From positions 1 to 48,510 of IMG/VR virus record IMGVR_UViG_3300044684_000176: a stretch of 48,510 bases of DNA. One strand, written 5' to 3'. The stretch is from a virus. Position numbers and translations under genes: made by a program. How positions within the stretch are numbered: the first letter of the stretch is position 1; every line of letters begins with the position of its first letter. This document shows positions 1 through 8,432 of the stretch, piece by piece. The notes beneath the pieces are model-generated. The model did no database searches, was not told where the DNA came from, and saw nothing but the letters and a program-made list of their open reading frames with translations.

Positions 1-163
1 GTTTGTGTCCGTGACCGTGTAGGACACCGCCCCGGTCCCGTTATACATCGGGATTCCGGGCGGCTTCTTCGTCCAGATGGCGTTCGCGACGGCTTGGTCT
101 ACGCCCGACCCCGTGTAGCAAACGTAAATCTGGCCGGCCGGGATGGTGACGCCGCCGAGGGTC
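1..163. repeat. Terminal overlap with 48348-48510 (circular closure)
   Basis: Bases 1-163 match 48348-48510 in direct orientation with a single difference, T at 36 against C at 48383. The repeat lies inside the J gene and keeps its frame open, so it looks like assembly overlap of a circular or circularly permuted molecule and not a functional terminal repeat. The difference changes an Ala codon to Thr. Confidence 0.9.
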
Positions 164-882
164 ACGGGGGCCGCGGTCGAGTTGTCGTACACGTAGGCGT
201 CGACCACGCCCGTCACGTCCCACACGGCGGCGCGGATAGACGTCGTCGCGTTCACCGAGTTCTTAGCGACCAGAGCTTGACGGCGCGCCTCAAAGGCTTC
301 CCGGCTCTCGACGTTCGCCCCGAGATACGACGGGTTCGTGTCGGTCCCGGTCGAGTTGGTGACGCTGTCCCACCCCGGCACGACCCGATAAATCGTGTTG
401 AGCGCGCCGCTCGGGCAGGCGACGGGGCCGGTCACGGTGCAAGCGAAATTTACCGTCACCGTCCCGCCGGCCCCGATCGTCGCGTCAGCGGTCGAGGCGT
501 AGAGGTTCCCCGAGCTGTCGGCGGCCATTGAGCCGGCCGGAATGTCAGTGCCGGGGAGGCCCGAACACTTCGCGGGGATCGTGGTCGACGTCGCGGGATT
601 GCGCGACATGAAATAAATTCTTCCGAGCGCGTCTTGCATCCGGCCCGATGCGAGCGCCGGGTCTACGCCGTTGAACAGCGCGCATTTCTGGTCGTTCGCG
701 TCGCCGATAATCGCCGTCCACGAGCTTGCGAGCTGCCCTTGCGGCGTGGTCAGGGCCGGGTTGAGGCCGCCGCCAAACGCCGCGTTCGTATCCGCCTGGA
801 CGCCGGCCAGGACGTCCGACTCAGCGGGCGCGACGAAACCGGCGTCCGTGAACGAGATTGAGGGGACGCTTGTGCTGCCCAC
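1..882 (-). CDS. Baseplate wedge protein J (N-terminal 294 residues in this piece; continues at 48347)
   Basis: Baseplate J-like protein, which forms the wedge ring around the hub of contractile tails. The frame is open to base 1 and, because 1-163 equals 48348-48510, continues from 48347 to the stop at 47748, giving 493 residues in all. The start is a GTG at 882 directly after the TAA of the preceding gene, with a GGAG about 8 bases upstream. The N-terminus (VPSISFTDAGFVAP, then TPQGQLASSWTAIIGD) is typical of phage J proteins, as is the later segment with SREAFEARRQALVAKNS. It lies immediately downstream of the gp25-like gene, the usual order. Family assignment is from recognisable sequence; the joining across the ends is seen directly. 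Confidence 0.9.
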   Translation of the reverse strand, partial: MGSTSVPSISFTDAGFVAPAESDVLAGVQADTNAAFGGGLNPALTTPQGQLASSWTAIIGDANDQKCALFNGVDPALASGRMQDALGRIYFMSRNPATSTTIPAKCSGLPGTDIPAGSMAADSSGNLYASTADATIGAGGTVTVNFACTVTGPVACPSGALNTIYRVVPGWDSVTNSTGTDTNPSYLGANVESREAFEARRQALVAKNSVNATTSIRAAVWDVTGVVDAYVYDNSTAAPVTLGGVTIPAGQIYVCYTGSGVDQAVANAIWTKKPPGIPMYNGTGAVSYTVTDTN

Positions 883-1272
883 TTAGCCGGCTCCGATCGA
901 CGCGGTAAGACCGGACGAATCGCCCGTGAGCGTCAGCGTAACGGTTGAGCCGGCAACCGTCAGCAACAGGGTTCCGGACAGATTGCGACCGCTCAAGCCG
1001 GTGATCGTGCATCGAGCGTCCTGCACGTCCGGAACGGCCTTGGCGACGGTCTCAACCTTCGCCTGGATGAAGGGCGCGGGCGGCGACTGGCCGAGCGTGG
1101 TCCCGAACCAATCCACGCCCTGCGTCGTGTCGTACCACACCTCGCCAAGGAAGGTCTGGACCGCACACGCGACGTCTTGCGCGACCGCGTAGGGGTTGGA
1201 CGCGAGGGCGATGTTCCCGTTTGCGTCCTTGCAGAGGTCCCACGTCGTCCGGTCGAGAAGGAGCGAGTTCAT
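883..1272 (-). CDS. Baseplate wedge protein, GPW/gp25 family
   Basis: A 129-residue protein of the GPW/gp25 family, the small wedge component that links the central baseplate to the J ring and starts sheath assembly. Visible family signs are the N-terminal DRTTWDLCKDANGNIALA, then NPYAVAQDVACAVQTFLGE and WYDTTQGVDWF. The length is normal for the family. It starts at ATG 1272, overlaps the spike gene upstream by an ATGA junction, and is followed directly by gene J. The C-terminal half is Thr/Gly/Leu-rich beta structure. The assignment is by recognisable sequence. Confidence 0.88.
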   Translation of the reverse strand: MNSLLLDRTTWDLCKDANGNIALASNPYAVAQDVACAVQTFLGEVWYDTTQGVDWFGTTLGQSPPAPFIQAKVETVAKAVPDVQDARCTITGLSGRNLSGTLLLTVAGSTVTLTLTGDSSGLTASIGAG

Positions 1273-1958
1273 GTCGTGCCGTCCGTCCCCAGGTCGTAGC
1301 CGGTCAAAAGCGCGATAATCGACTTGAGGACGGCCTTCGCATTCGCGTCGCTCACCGAGTTGAGCGCGCCCGTGATCGTCGCCTTGCTCACCCCGGCCGC
1401 CCCGAAGAACCCGAGCGTCCCGCCGGAATTGCCGATCACCGCGGCCGGCGCTTGCAGCGTGACCTTGGTGGGCGACACGAGCTGAACGCCGCCAGAGAAG
1501 AACCGCAGGTATTGCGTCGGCGCGCCGTTGAGAAAGCCGCCCAGATACAGGCCGTCCGCCATGTCGAATTGCCGGAACGAGCCCGGGTTGGCCTGCCCCT
1601 TGTTGGCGACCACGCTCGAAATGTCGCGCGAGGCGAACACGGCGAGCCCTATGTCTCCCGCTTTCGGGTCGATCTGGACGGCGTTCGTGCCGCCCTGGAG
1701 CCGGAAGAAAGGGAGCTTGTGAAGCTGGGCATGGGGGATCGCGTTGCCGGAGCCGTCCAGCATGTTGACGAGCGGCTGGACGTCGACCGTGCCGGCGGTC
1801 ACGAGGCTGTCGTCCGAGGGGTAGACCGCGACGACCTTGACGAGCGTAGCGGTCGCCAGCTCGCCGAGGATCATCCTGACGATAAAGTCAAGCGCGTTCT
1901 TGTCGCTGGCGAGCGTCGAGAGGTCCGCTGTTCCGGCGTATGCGTCGTCACTTGGCAA
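1269..1958 (-). CDS. Membrane-puncturing spike / baseplate assembly protein (gp138 N-terminal type)
   Basis: A 229-residue protein resembling the Gp138 N-terminal / GpV spike family, which forms the trimeric needle under the baseplate hub. Residues 20-115 look like the OB-fold part (FIVRMILGELATATLVKVVAV, VDVQPLVNM, DIGLAVFASRDIS), followed by VSPTKVTLQAPAAVIGN, the short beta-helical strand repeat typical of spikes. The only in-frame start that keeps the OB fold is a TTG at 1958, with no clear ribosome site; translation may be coupled to the hub gene, which it overlaps by 11 bases. The next methionine (residue 29) would cut into the fold. Confidence 0.8.
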   Translation of the reverse strand: MPSDDAYAGTADLSTLASDKNALDFIVRMILGELATATLVKVVAVYPSDDSLVTAGTVDVQPLVNMLDGSGNAIPHAQLHKLPFFRLQGGTNAVQIDPKAGDIGLAVFASRDISSVVANKGQANPGSFRQFDMADGLYLGGFLNGAPTQYLRFFSGGVQLVSPTKVTLQAPAAVIGNSGGTLGFFGAAGVSKATITGALNSVSDANAKAVLKSIIALLTGYDLGTDGTT

Positions 1959-2826
1959 TGGAGGTGTGCCCCAACACCGAACATTGCGCCTGCGTGAACC
2001 ACTTCCCGCCCGGCGTCTCTGATTCGAGATCGTGTATAACGTCGAAGACGGTCCACGTCCCGCAAGCCGGCGTCAAGCTGCTCTGAATTTGCACGTTCCC
2101 GCCGAAGACGATCGACGGATTAAACAAGCATTGAACCAATAGCCCGTTTTGCTGGAATTGCGGATACCCCACAAGTCCAGTCGTCGGCGTAAGCGACGGG
2201 ACAGCGCCGCCGCGGCTTCCGGTCTTCGGCCAGATGGCGAGCGTGTTTTTCGCGTCGTCTATGAAGAAATTGAAGTTACCGGCCCGCGCGACCTTCTCAA
2301 GTTGCTGGCGACCCGTGCCCCATAAGTACGGGTTGACGAGCTGGACCTTTACGCCGTTGTTTTCGAAGGCGTAGCCCATTTGATTAGCGAGGCCGGAAAC
2401 GATCGTCGCCGCGTCAGCGGTCCCGGAGAAACTCGACGGCGGGAGCGGTTTGAGCCGGTCGATCAGGCCGGTGAACGCCTGGACAATGAATACGACTTCC
2501 GGTGCGTTGTTGGCGTCAACCCACGCCTCTTGAATGATCCCCGAGAAGGCGACGGCCTTTCCGTTCAGGTCGTCGCCCGCCGTGACCGTGACGGTGTTCT
2601 TGCGGCCAGAGAGGAGCGGCTTTCCGAGCGTTGAAAGCGCGTTCATTTGGCTCATGTCCATCCCGTAAACGCGGAGGTCGCAGGAGGTCAGAGACACGCC
2701 GCCGGCCTTGTGAATCGTCGCGGCCACACGGAGCCCGGTAATGTTGACCGTGTCGCCGGCCCCGCTCCCGAAAGAGCCGGTCCCGAGCGTGAAGCTTACG
2801 TCAATTGCGCGTTTCGGGAGCGTCAC
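1948..2826 (-). CDS. Baseplate hub protein
   Basis: A 292-residue protein that I take as the trimeric hub (gp27/gpD-like) between tail tube and spike. It starts at a GTG overlapping the stop of the plug gene (GTGA) and runs directly into the spike gene. Hub-like features are the beta-rich N-terminal barrel (residues 1-110, with FSGIIQEAWVDANNAPEVVF) and a second domain with ATIVSGLANQMGYAFENNGV and RQQLEKVARAGNFNFFIDD, the pattern seen in phage late control/hub proteins. Position between plug and spike supports the role. No enzymatic motif is visible. Confidence 0.75.
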   Translation of the reverse strand: MTLPKRAIDVSFTLGTGSFGSGAGDTVNITGLRVAATIHKAGGVSLTSCDLRVYGMDMSQMNALSTLGKPLLSGRKNTVTVTAGDDLNGKAVAFSGIIQEAWVDANNAPEVVFIVQAFTGLIDRLKPLPPSSFSGTADAATIVSGLANQMGYAFENNGVKVQLVNPYLWGTGRQQLEKVARAGNFNFFIDDAKNTLAIWPKTGSRGGAVPSLTPTTGLVGYPQFQQNGLLVQCLFNPSIVFGGNVQIQSSLTPACGTWTVFDVIHDLESETPGGKWFTQAQCSVLGHTSIAK

Positions 2827-3119
2827 GGGTTCGTATAAACGAGGACCCAGCGCGAGCCGAGCCCGCTATAGCTGGGGTCTTCGCTCCCCTCGGTGTCGAT
2901 GAACGCGAGGTCGCCGATGAAATTCCAGTATTTATCCCGGATGATCCGAACGCCGTTCAAGCAAAGCACGCCGCTCGGGAGCGGAACCCCGTTCATGGAA
3001 ACGTCGATATAGAGCCCCGTCGACCGCTGATACACATTGAGCGACAGCGCTTGACCGTTGAGCGTCACGCTCACGGTTTGCGACGGGACCGGGTTGAGGG
3101 GGACGATCTGGTTCGACAT
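2823..3119 (-). CDS. Baseplate plug protein (Pam3 gp18 type)
   Basis: A 98-residue protein similar to the small baseplate plug family named after cyanophage Pam3 gp18, which fills the lumen of the baseplate hub. Recognisable features are SQTVSVTLNGQALSLNVYQR, the central YIDVSMNGVPL and the GDLAFIDTEGSEDPSYSGLG stretch before the C-terminus. It starts at ATG 3119, sharing a base with the upstream gene's stop, and is followed by the hub gene through a GTGA overlap. Presence of this family points to a compact Pam3-like baseplate. The role is from family resemblance and gene order. Confidence 0.75.
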   Translation of the reverse strand: MSNQIVPLNPVPSQTVSVTLNGQALSLNVYQRSTGLYIDVSMNGVPLPSGVLCLNGVRIIRDKYWNFIGDLAFIDTEGSEDPSYSGLGSRWVLVYTNP

Positions 3120-3778
3120 TAGTTCGGCGGCCCCTCAAGCGAAGAGTCGATCGCCGCCGACTGCGCGGGGGACGGGTTGGCCGGCAAGACCGGGCCGGTG
3201 TTGGTGTTCGCCGCGCCGGCCGGCGTCTTGGTGTTGGTGAAGCTCGCCGAGGCGGTCGCCCGGATCAACCGGAAACCTAGCTCGACGCGGAGCAACGTCG
3301 CGCCCCGTTCGGCGGTGCGCTCATAGTCCAGATGGACGCAATTGCAGCTTCCGTAAGACCACTCCGGCGTCAAGACCGTAAATAGGCCGGTTGATGCTAG
3401 GATCGCCTCCGCTTCGGAAAGGAACATGCGCCGGTCGGCGTCGCTTCCGCCTTTCGTCAGCGTGATCCGAACGTCATACGGCCGCTCAACTTTGTTATAG
3501 GATTGGAACGAACCGCCCTCGACGGGGAAATCCGGCACGACAAATTCGCGCGCGTAGTCGAGCGCGGCGACGTTGTCGGCCAAGAGCGCCGGGAGGCCGC
3601 TCGCGGAGTAGACGCCCCATAGGAACGAGTCGAGCCCGAACGCGTTCGCGAGCGCCGAGACGGCCCCCGAGACCAACCCGTCAACGAAGGTGGTCGCCGC
3701 ATTGCGCAGCACGGGCGGGACGCCCGGCACATCGGGGACGTCGGGAAATTGCGGGACGGAAAGGAAGGGCAGGGCCAT
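3119..3778 (-). CDS. Dit-like tail/baseplate adaptor protein
   Basis: A 219-residue protein that resembles Dit-like tail proteins, which attach to the distal tube end and carry the hub. The N-terminus is proline-rich (FPDVPDVPGVPPV). The core has FPVEGGSFQSYNKVERPYDV and TKGGSDADRRMFLSEAEAIL, the usual signature of this group, followed by a mobile Ala/Thr/Pro-rich tail of about 50 residues. It sits between the tape measure and the plug gene and overlaps the tape measure gene by one base. Assignment rests on these motifs and on position; the C-terminal tail has no recognisable function. Confidence 0.65.
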   Translation of the reverse strand: MALPFLSVPQFPDVPDVPGVPPVLRNAATTFVDGLVSGAVSALANAFGLDSFLWGVYSASGLPALLADNVAALDYAREFVVPDFPVEGGSFQSYNKVERPYDVRITLTKGGSDADRRMFLSEAEAILASTGLFTVLTPEWSYGSCNCVHLDYERTAERGATLLRVELGFRLIRATASASFTNTKTPAGAANTNTGPVLPANPSPAQSAAIDSSLEGPPN

Positions 3779-5460
3779 CAGGACGTCCCCACGTTGCTTT
3801 GCGGGATCGCGTCACGAAGGGCCGGCGTGATCCCCTGCGCGATCCCTCGGGCGTCGGTGGCGGCGGTGTGGACGTCGACACGCCCGATCGTGACCGTCGT
3901 TTGCGCGAGGGTCACGCCCTGGCCGCCGTACTGCGACAGAGCCGCGAGGCCCCGGCGCATGTCTCCCGCCGCGCCGGCTGCGCCCGGCCGCATGAAGTTG
4001 TTCACGTAGGCGCGGAGCGCGGCCTCAGAGCTGGACGAGCCGAGCACCGAACGACCACCCGAATCGCCGCCGCGCAGCTCCCACACGAGATAGTCGAGCT
4101 GCTGGGCTTCGGTCGGGTTGGGGCCATACCGCCGGAGCAGCTCGCGCAGACGCGCGCCGCGCCATTGGCCGAGCCCATACGCGCCGTGGCCGCCTCCGGT
4201 CCCGTTGAAGGCCGCCGGGTCGAACCGGGTTTCCGCGCCGATCCCCGCCGCGATCCCCTCGGCGTCGGTGGCGCTGATTCCGCGGGCCTGGAGCGCCGCC
4301 GAGACGCGTCGGAAGCCCTCGGCTTGGTTCGGAGCCGGGGCGGCTCCACGGGCCGCGGATGGGGCTTGGCGGGGCTGCGCCGCCGGATGCGTGACGGTCG
4401 GTTGCTGGCTCGGCGAGTGGCCGCGCAGAACGTCCCACATGCGGACGGCCGCTTGGACAAGCTGATTGATGAAGCCGCCGATATCGCGCGCCGCGTCCGA
4501 GACCGTCTTTCTCGCGGTGTCCCACGCGCCGGCCCAATCGCCGGAAAGAAGCCGGGCGACGCCGCGCACGAGGCCGCCGATCAGGTCGAGCGTGAGCTGA
4601 GCCACGGACCCCGTCGCCTGGAGCGCGAAACCGGCCGCCTCCATCCCTTCGCGGAAGGTCGGGTCCTTGCCGGCGGCGATCATGCCGCGGAGGAGCGTGA
4701 GGAGCGCCGGGGCGACGTTGCCCAGGAGTTCACGGCCAAAGCCGCCGCTCTCCGTGGTGAGGTCGGCGATATTGCGTTGCAGCTCTTCGGCCGCCCGGGT
4801 GTTCGCCTCCGTGACCGGCGCGAGCTTGCGTTGCTCAGCCAGCATGGAAGCGACCGCGTCGCGCCCGCGCTCCAGCGTCGACACCGTGGCCGGCGAGAAG
4901 CCCATTTCCCGCCCCAGCTCGGCCGCTTGGCGTGGGTCCATGCGCGAGAACGCATCGGCGATTTTGAGGAGCGTTCCGCTCGGGTCTTGCAGGTCCGAAA
5001 GCGAGACGTGCAAGAGGTTCAGATATGGAATGAGCCGTGATTGCCCCGTGAGGCTGATCTCCTGCGCCGCGCTGGCGAGCAAGCTCAAGTCCTTACTCGC
5101 GTCCTCCGAAGAGCCGCCGGCCCCGCGTATGACGCCTTGCCACGCGGAAATGTCCTGCGCGCTGACGCCGATATTGCGCGAGAGACGGCCGATCGCCGCG
5201 TCACCGTTGATCGTGTCGCGAACGAAGTCCTTGACCGCCTTGCCGGCCGTAAAGACCGTCAGGAGCCCGAGAAGTTCACCCTTGAGGGCGTTGAACGCGG
5301 CGCGTTGTTTCTTCGCGGAACCTTCAATCTCGGTCCCGCGCTTGAGCGCCGCGTCTTTCTCGTTCTTCGCGCGCTTCTCTTGTTCGTTGGCGACCTTGTC
5401 GAATTGCGTCGGGTCGAGACCGAGCAAGACGACGAAGGAGTCAAGTACCGTTGCGCTCAT
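3778..5460 (-). CDS. Tail tape measure protein with phage tail lysozyme domain
   Basis: A 560-residue tape measure protein that sets tail length and carries a muralytic domain. Residues 1-60 are charged and helical (QFDKVANEQEKRAKNEKD), 60-340 are long Ala-rich helices typical of tape measures, and about 380-510 match the phage tail lysozyme family (Phage_lysozyme2), with IGAETRFDPAAFNGTGGGHG providing the likely catalytic Glu near 405 and AYGLGQWRGARLRELLRRYG. At roughly 1.5 angstrom per residue the helical part implies a short tail. It lies directly downstream of the tail chaperone genes, as expected, and overlaps the second by 20 bases. Confidence 0.88.
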   Translation of the reverse strand: MSATVLDSFVVLLGLDPTQFDKVANEQEKRAKNEKDAALKRGTEIEGSAKKQRAAFNALKGELLGLLTVFTAGKAVKDFVRDTINGDAAIGRLSRNIGVSAQDISAWQGVIRGAGGSSEDASKDLSLLASAAQEISLTGQSRLIPYLNLLHVSLSDLQDPSGTLLKIADAFSRMDPRQAAELGREMGFSPATVSTLERGRDAVASMLAEQRKLAPVTEANTRAAEELQRNIADLTTESGGFGRELLGNVAPALLTLLRGMIAAGKDPTFREGMEAAGFALQATGSVAQLTLDLIGGLVRGVARLLSGDWAGAWDTARKTVSDAARDIGGFINQLVQAAVRMWDVLRGHSPSQQPTVTHPAAQPRQAPSAARGAAPAPNQAEGFRRVSAALQARGISATDAEGIAAGIGAETRFDPAAFNGTGGGHGAYGLGQWRGARLRELLRRYGPNPTEAQQLDYLVWELRGGDSGGRSVLGSSSSEAALRAYVNNFMRPGAAGAAGDMRRGLAALSQYGGQGVTLAQTTVTIGRVDVHTAATDARGIAQGITPALRDAIPQSNVGTS

Positions 5461-5578
5461 TCGCCACCCGCCTATTGTGCGCGTCGGTGTTGATTACCTC
5501 TAGGAGGTCGTACGCGTCCTCCAGGCCGTAAACCGTGTCCAGCTCGTGCAACGTGGCGTAACGGCTGGACACGATCAC
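5441..5578 (-). CDS. Tail assembly chaperone, short second product (gpT-like)
   Basis: A 45-residue frame (SSRYATLHELDTVYGLEDAY, then DLLEVINTDAHNRRVANERN) between the main chaperone and the tape measure. It reads in the -1 frame relative to the upstream gene and that frame stays open upstream through the last 13 codons of the chaperone, so it could be made as a -1 frameshift fusion (gpG/gpGT-type) or from the GTG at 5578 behind a GGGG run. No perfect slippery heptamer is visible; a CCCC run just before the upstream stop is the nearest candidate. Composition, position and the LYGLEDAYDL pattern fit tail chaperone C-terminal parts in related phages. Confidence 0.65.
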   Translation of the reverse strand: MIVSSRYATLHELDTVYGLEDAYDLLEVINTDAHNRRVANERNGT

Positions 5579-5583
5579 CCCGA

Positions 5584-6069
5584 TTAGCCTGGGGATGTTT
5601 CGATATTCGGCGAACCGTCCTGAGTGTTCTGGCCCGTCGCCGCCCTCTTCGATTTCCAGAGGGCGGCGACCTTGGAAAAATCCACATGGAGCCGGAACAC
5701 CTCCTTACGGAGCATGAGGTACGTTCCCGGCTCTTCAATGTCGGCGTCGTCGCCCGAGGGGTCGAGCTTGCGGAAGACCGGCTTCGCGACGTCGGGCGCG
5801 ATCTCCACGCACCGGAGCATTTCGCCGAGGAGCGGCTCGGCGTCCTCATAGCGCACGCCGGCCAGCGCTTTGAGCCCGAGCGTCGCCAGCCCGGCGAAGC
5901 CCGCTTCCTCCGCGTCGTCGGGAACCTCCGCGCCGCTCGCGGCCAGGAGCAGAAACGCGCGCATGGCCCACCGCTCGGCCTGCGCCGCCGACATTTCGGT
6001 CAGCCGGAAGCGCTTCCCGTTGTCGCGGTCCTCCGACGCGTGCGTGAACTCGTGGACCTTGCGCGCCAT
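5584..6069 (-). CDS. Tail assembly chaperone (gpG-like)
   Basis: A 161-residue, mostly helical protein directly downstream of the tube gene and upstream of the tape measure, the fixed place of the tail assembly chaperone that coats the tape measure during tube polymerisation. It opens with KVHEFTHASEDRDNGKRFRL, contains EMSAAQAERWAMRAFLLLAA and ends with TYLMLRKEVFRLHVDFSKV, all recurrent in this family. It starts at ATG 6069, two bases after the upstream stop. The C-terminal end overlaps in reading with a possible -1 frameshift into the 45-residue downstream frame. Confidence 0.72.
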   Translation of the reverse strand: MARKVHEFTHASEDRDNGKRFRLTEMSAAQAERWAMRAFLLLAASGAEVPDDAEEAGFAGLATLGLKALAGVRYEDAEPLLGEMLRCVEIAPDVAKPVFRKLDPSGDDADIEEPGTYLMLRKEVFRLHVDFSKVAALWKSKRAATGQNTQDGSPNIETSPG

Positions 6070-6070
6070 G

Positions 6071-6508
6071 TCAGGCCGGAGCCCCCGGCGCGGACTCCCA
6101 CACGATCCCGAAGGTTCGCGGCTTCAGGGTCTTTCCGGCCTCCGGCGCGGGCGTGTAGCGCTTGAGGATGCCGTTGACGAGCGACCACTTGCGGCCGACG
6201 CTCGGGATGTAGAGCGAACCGGAGAGCCACAGCTTTTCGCGGTTGGTCTGCTCGTAATCGTTGACCTGATCGAAGAAAAACATGCTCACCGAATCGGCTT
6301 GCAAGGTGATCTTCTGCGGAATCTCGACGGCGACCCAGCCGGCGCTGAGCTTGCCGTCGATCCCCATGGTCGTTTCCGCGTTCTCGACTTCGTCGAACGC
6401 GAAAGCGGCGTCCGCCGCGTAGCCCTGAATCTTCTGCGGCGTCGCGAAAAGACCGGCCGCCGCCAGCATGAGCACGCTGTTTGCGGAAGTGATCGTCTTG
6501 CCGGCCAT
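6071..6508 (-). CDS. Tail tube protein
   Basis: A 145-residue protein placed immediately after the sheath gene, as tail tube proteins are in myophages. The sequence is beta-rich, with SANSVLMLAAAGLFATPQKI at the start and YAADAAFAFDEVENAETTMG in the middle; the pattern of MGIDGKLSAGWVA followed by QADSVSMFFFD is common to tube proteins of this phage group. The start ATG at 6508 shares its last base with the sheath stop (TAATG), so the two are translationally coupled, which fits the need for matched amounts of sheath and tube. Confidence 0.82.
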   Translation of the reverse strand: MAGKTITSANSVLMLAAAGLFATPQKIQGYAADAAFAFDEVENAETTMGIDGKLSAGWVAVEIPQKITLQADSVSMFFFDQVNDYEQTNREKLWLSGSLYIPSVGRKWSLVNGILKRYTPAPEAGKTLKPRTFGIVWESAPGAPA

Positions 6509-8430
6509 TATTGAACCACCTCAGACGGGATGTTGAGCGACTGGACCGACTGGCCGTCCGTCCAGATGAGAAGAATGTTCGGGGAGCCGCGCGCGGAACG
6601 CACGGTCGCGCCCGGGTCGGTGACGGACAGATACCATCCGCGCGTCTGGAGGACGCTCGAAATGTCCTGGCCGGCGAGCGCGTTCGCTTCCGCGATCTGC
6701 GCGGACGAGAGGGTCACGCCCTTGCGAATGGCCCCGTAGTTGACCGCGGCGGTGATCGGGCTCAAGAGCGCCGCCTCAATGCCGGTGTAGCCGTCCGCGT
6801 TGTAGGGCACGGACCCGACCGCGGTGAGGTAGGTGAGCGCGGCGTTCCGGAGCGAGGAGTTGAGCCACGCCTGATCCGCGTAGGTGTCCGCCCACAAGAA
6901 CTTGCCGGAGATCGACCCCGGATAGCAGAAGTTGAACACCTGGGAAGAGGTGCTCCACGACCCATAGTAGTTGTAGCCGTTCGCCTGGAGGTTGGCGGCC
7001 GTGGTCGCGTCCGTGACCCCCGCGGTCAGGCCCGACTGACCCTTAAAGGCCAGGGTGGCGCGACCGTTGAGCCGGGTGAAGTCGAGCGACGCCCAGAAAC
7101 CCAGTACGAAGGCCCCGAGGTACTGATCGGAGGGCGACCAGATGGGGAGCGTGCCGGAATAGGTGGCGGCGGTAAGCTGCGCGCCGAACGAGGTCGACGC
7201 GGAGGACGAGCCGGCCGGCGCGGGGTCGGTGTCCCACCCGGCGAAAGCCTTCGTGCCGTTCATGCCGTCGACCCAGGCGGCGAAGTTCAGGCCGTCCGAG
7301 GTCGCGGGCTCCCAAGTGGTCGTGAACCCGAACCACTGATTGTTGATCCCGTTCAGGGCCGCCATGTTGACGGACGGAACGCCCTGCGCCGCGCCTTGCG
7401 AGCTGACGGCCCCGGTCGCCGAGGTCAGGTTGAGCGAGGTGGCGATTGCGCCGGAGGGGAACGCGATCGTCCCGGCCGCGCCGGGCGTGCCGCCCGTGAT
7501 GACGAACGCCGACGACACCGAATCGAAGGTGACGGACAGCGCGCCGGAGGTGAGCGAACCGGACGCCACGGTCTGCGAATTGTTGACGTAGTACGTCCCC
7601 GCGCCGCCCGTGCCGGTCCCGGCCTGATAGATCACGGTTCCCGCGCTCGTGCCGTTGCCGGCGACGGCCTGTCCAACGTGGATCGTGCCGGAAGTCAGGG
7701 CCGAAACGGTAAGCGTGCCGTACGCGCCGGAGATCGTCTCGCTCGCGACGCTTTGCGTGCTGCTGACTTGGTAGGTCCCGACGCCGCCGGCCGTGCCGGT
7801 GAGCTGGGAAACGACGGTCGTTCCGGAGGTGACGCCGGTTCCGGAGATCGTCGCGCCCGCCACGATGGTTCCGCTCGACACGGCCGAGACGGAAAGGACG
7901 TTCCCGGTGATCGAACCCGTCGCGCTGAACGTGGCCGGCGCAATGGCCCCGGTGAACGCCGCGTCATTGGCGTTGAACGCGGTTTGGATCGCCGCCGCGG
8001 CGGCCGAGAAGCTCACGACCGCCGCGAGGTTGATCGACGCCGAGGTGTAGGCCACGCCGTTGACGGTCACGGACATGGTCCCCGGCGCAACGGCCTGGAG
8101 CTGCGCTAACGTCATGGTCGAGAGCGAGCCCCCGCGCACGAACGGGGAGACGCCGAGCACGTTGGTCGGGTACTGCGCGAAGAGCAGCGCGCCCGGCTTG
8201 GCGGTCGAATTGTCGTAGCCGCCGAAGTAGACCGTCGCCGCTGACGCCTCGTAGCTGGCCGCGCCGAAGTAGGCCGCGACCGCCGGCTGGTTCGGGAACG
8301 AGAGCACCACGCCGGTCGGGACGCGGGCGTTGTTCGTCAGGATGAGGCCGTTCAGCGACTGCGCCGCGCCGCCCGCCGGGAGGACCCCCGGGACCATCTT
8401 GACGAGCTGTTGGGCGGGAATGGCGGTCAT
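6508..8430 (-). CDS. Tail sheath protein (DUF3383 type) with inserted repeat module
   Basis: A 640-residue contractile sheath protein, DUF3383 type. N-terminal part 1-160 contains LNGLILTNNARVPTGVVLSF and AAYFGAASYEASAATVYFGG, typical of this sheath family. The C-terminal part (350-640) contains NGINNQWFGFTTTWEPA and the conserved end with GVTLSSAQIAEANAL and YLSVTDPGATVRSARGSPNI. Between them, residues about 161-294 are two tandem copies of a Gly/Thr/Ser-rich beta module also present in the decoration protein and baseplate J. Related sheaths carry surface insertions, so the module probably faces outward. Length is above the usual 450-500 because of it. Confidence 0.88.
   Translation of the reverse strand: MTAIPAQQLVKMVPGVLPAGGAAQSLNGLILTNNARVPTGVVLSFPNQPAVAAYFGAASYEASAATVYFGGYDNSTAKPGALLFAQYPTNVLGVSPFVRGGSLSTMTLAQLQAVAPGTMSVTVNGVAYTSASINLAAVVSFSAAAAAIQTAFNANDAAFTGAIAPATFSATGSITGNVLSVSAVSSGTIVAGATISGTGVTSGTTVVSQLTGTAGGVGTYQVSSTQSVASETISGAYGTLTVSALTSGTIHVGQAVAGNGTSAGTVIYQAGTGTGGAGTYYVNNSQTVASGSLTSGALSVTFDSVSSAFVITGGTPGAAGTIAFPSGAIATSLNLTSATGAVSSQGAAQGVPSVNMAALNGINNQWFGFTTTWEPATSDGLNFAAWVDGMNGTKAFAGWDTDPAPAGSSSASTSFGAQLTAATYSGTLPIWSPSDQYLGAFVLGFWASLDFTRLNGRATLAFKGQSGLTAGVTDATTAANLQANGYNYYGSWSTSSQVFNFCYPGSISGKFLWADTYADQAWLNSSLRNAALTYLTAVGSVPYNADGYTGIEAALLSPITAAVNYGAIRKGVTLSSAQIAEANALAGQDISSVLQTRGWYLSVTDPGATVRSARGSPNILLIWTDGQSVQSLNIPSEVVQ
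7549..7950 (-). repeat. Gly/Thr-rich beta module, two copies inside the sheath
   Basis: This part of the sheath gene encodes two tandem units, with signatures ATISGTGVTSGTTVVSQLTG then GGVGTYQVSSTQSVASETI, and AVAGNGTSAGTVI then GGAGTYYVNNSQTVASGSL. DNA and protein resemble 11880-12284 (decoration protein) and, more distantly, 47892-48059 (baseplate J). Confidence 0.8.
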
Positions 8431-8432
8431 AG

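Noticed and set aside
1-163. Terminal repeat as a functional direct terminal repeat
   Set aside because: It lies inside one gene whose frame stays open across the junction, as expected for circular assembly overlap; read-end data would be needed to claim defined termini.
3799-5040. A 413-codon plus-strand frame opposite the tape measure
   Set aside because: Arg-rich composition and no motifs; the minus strand encodes a clear tape measure with lysozyme domain.
6511-8109. A 532-codon plus-strand frame opposite the sheath gene
   Set aside because: Antisense shadow, Arg/Gly-rich, no recognisable domain.
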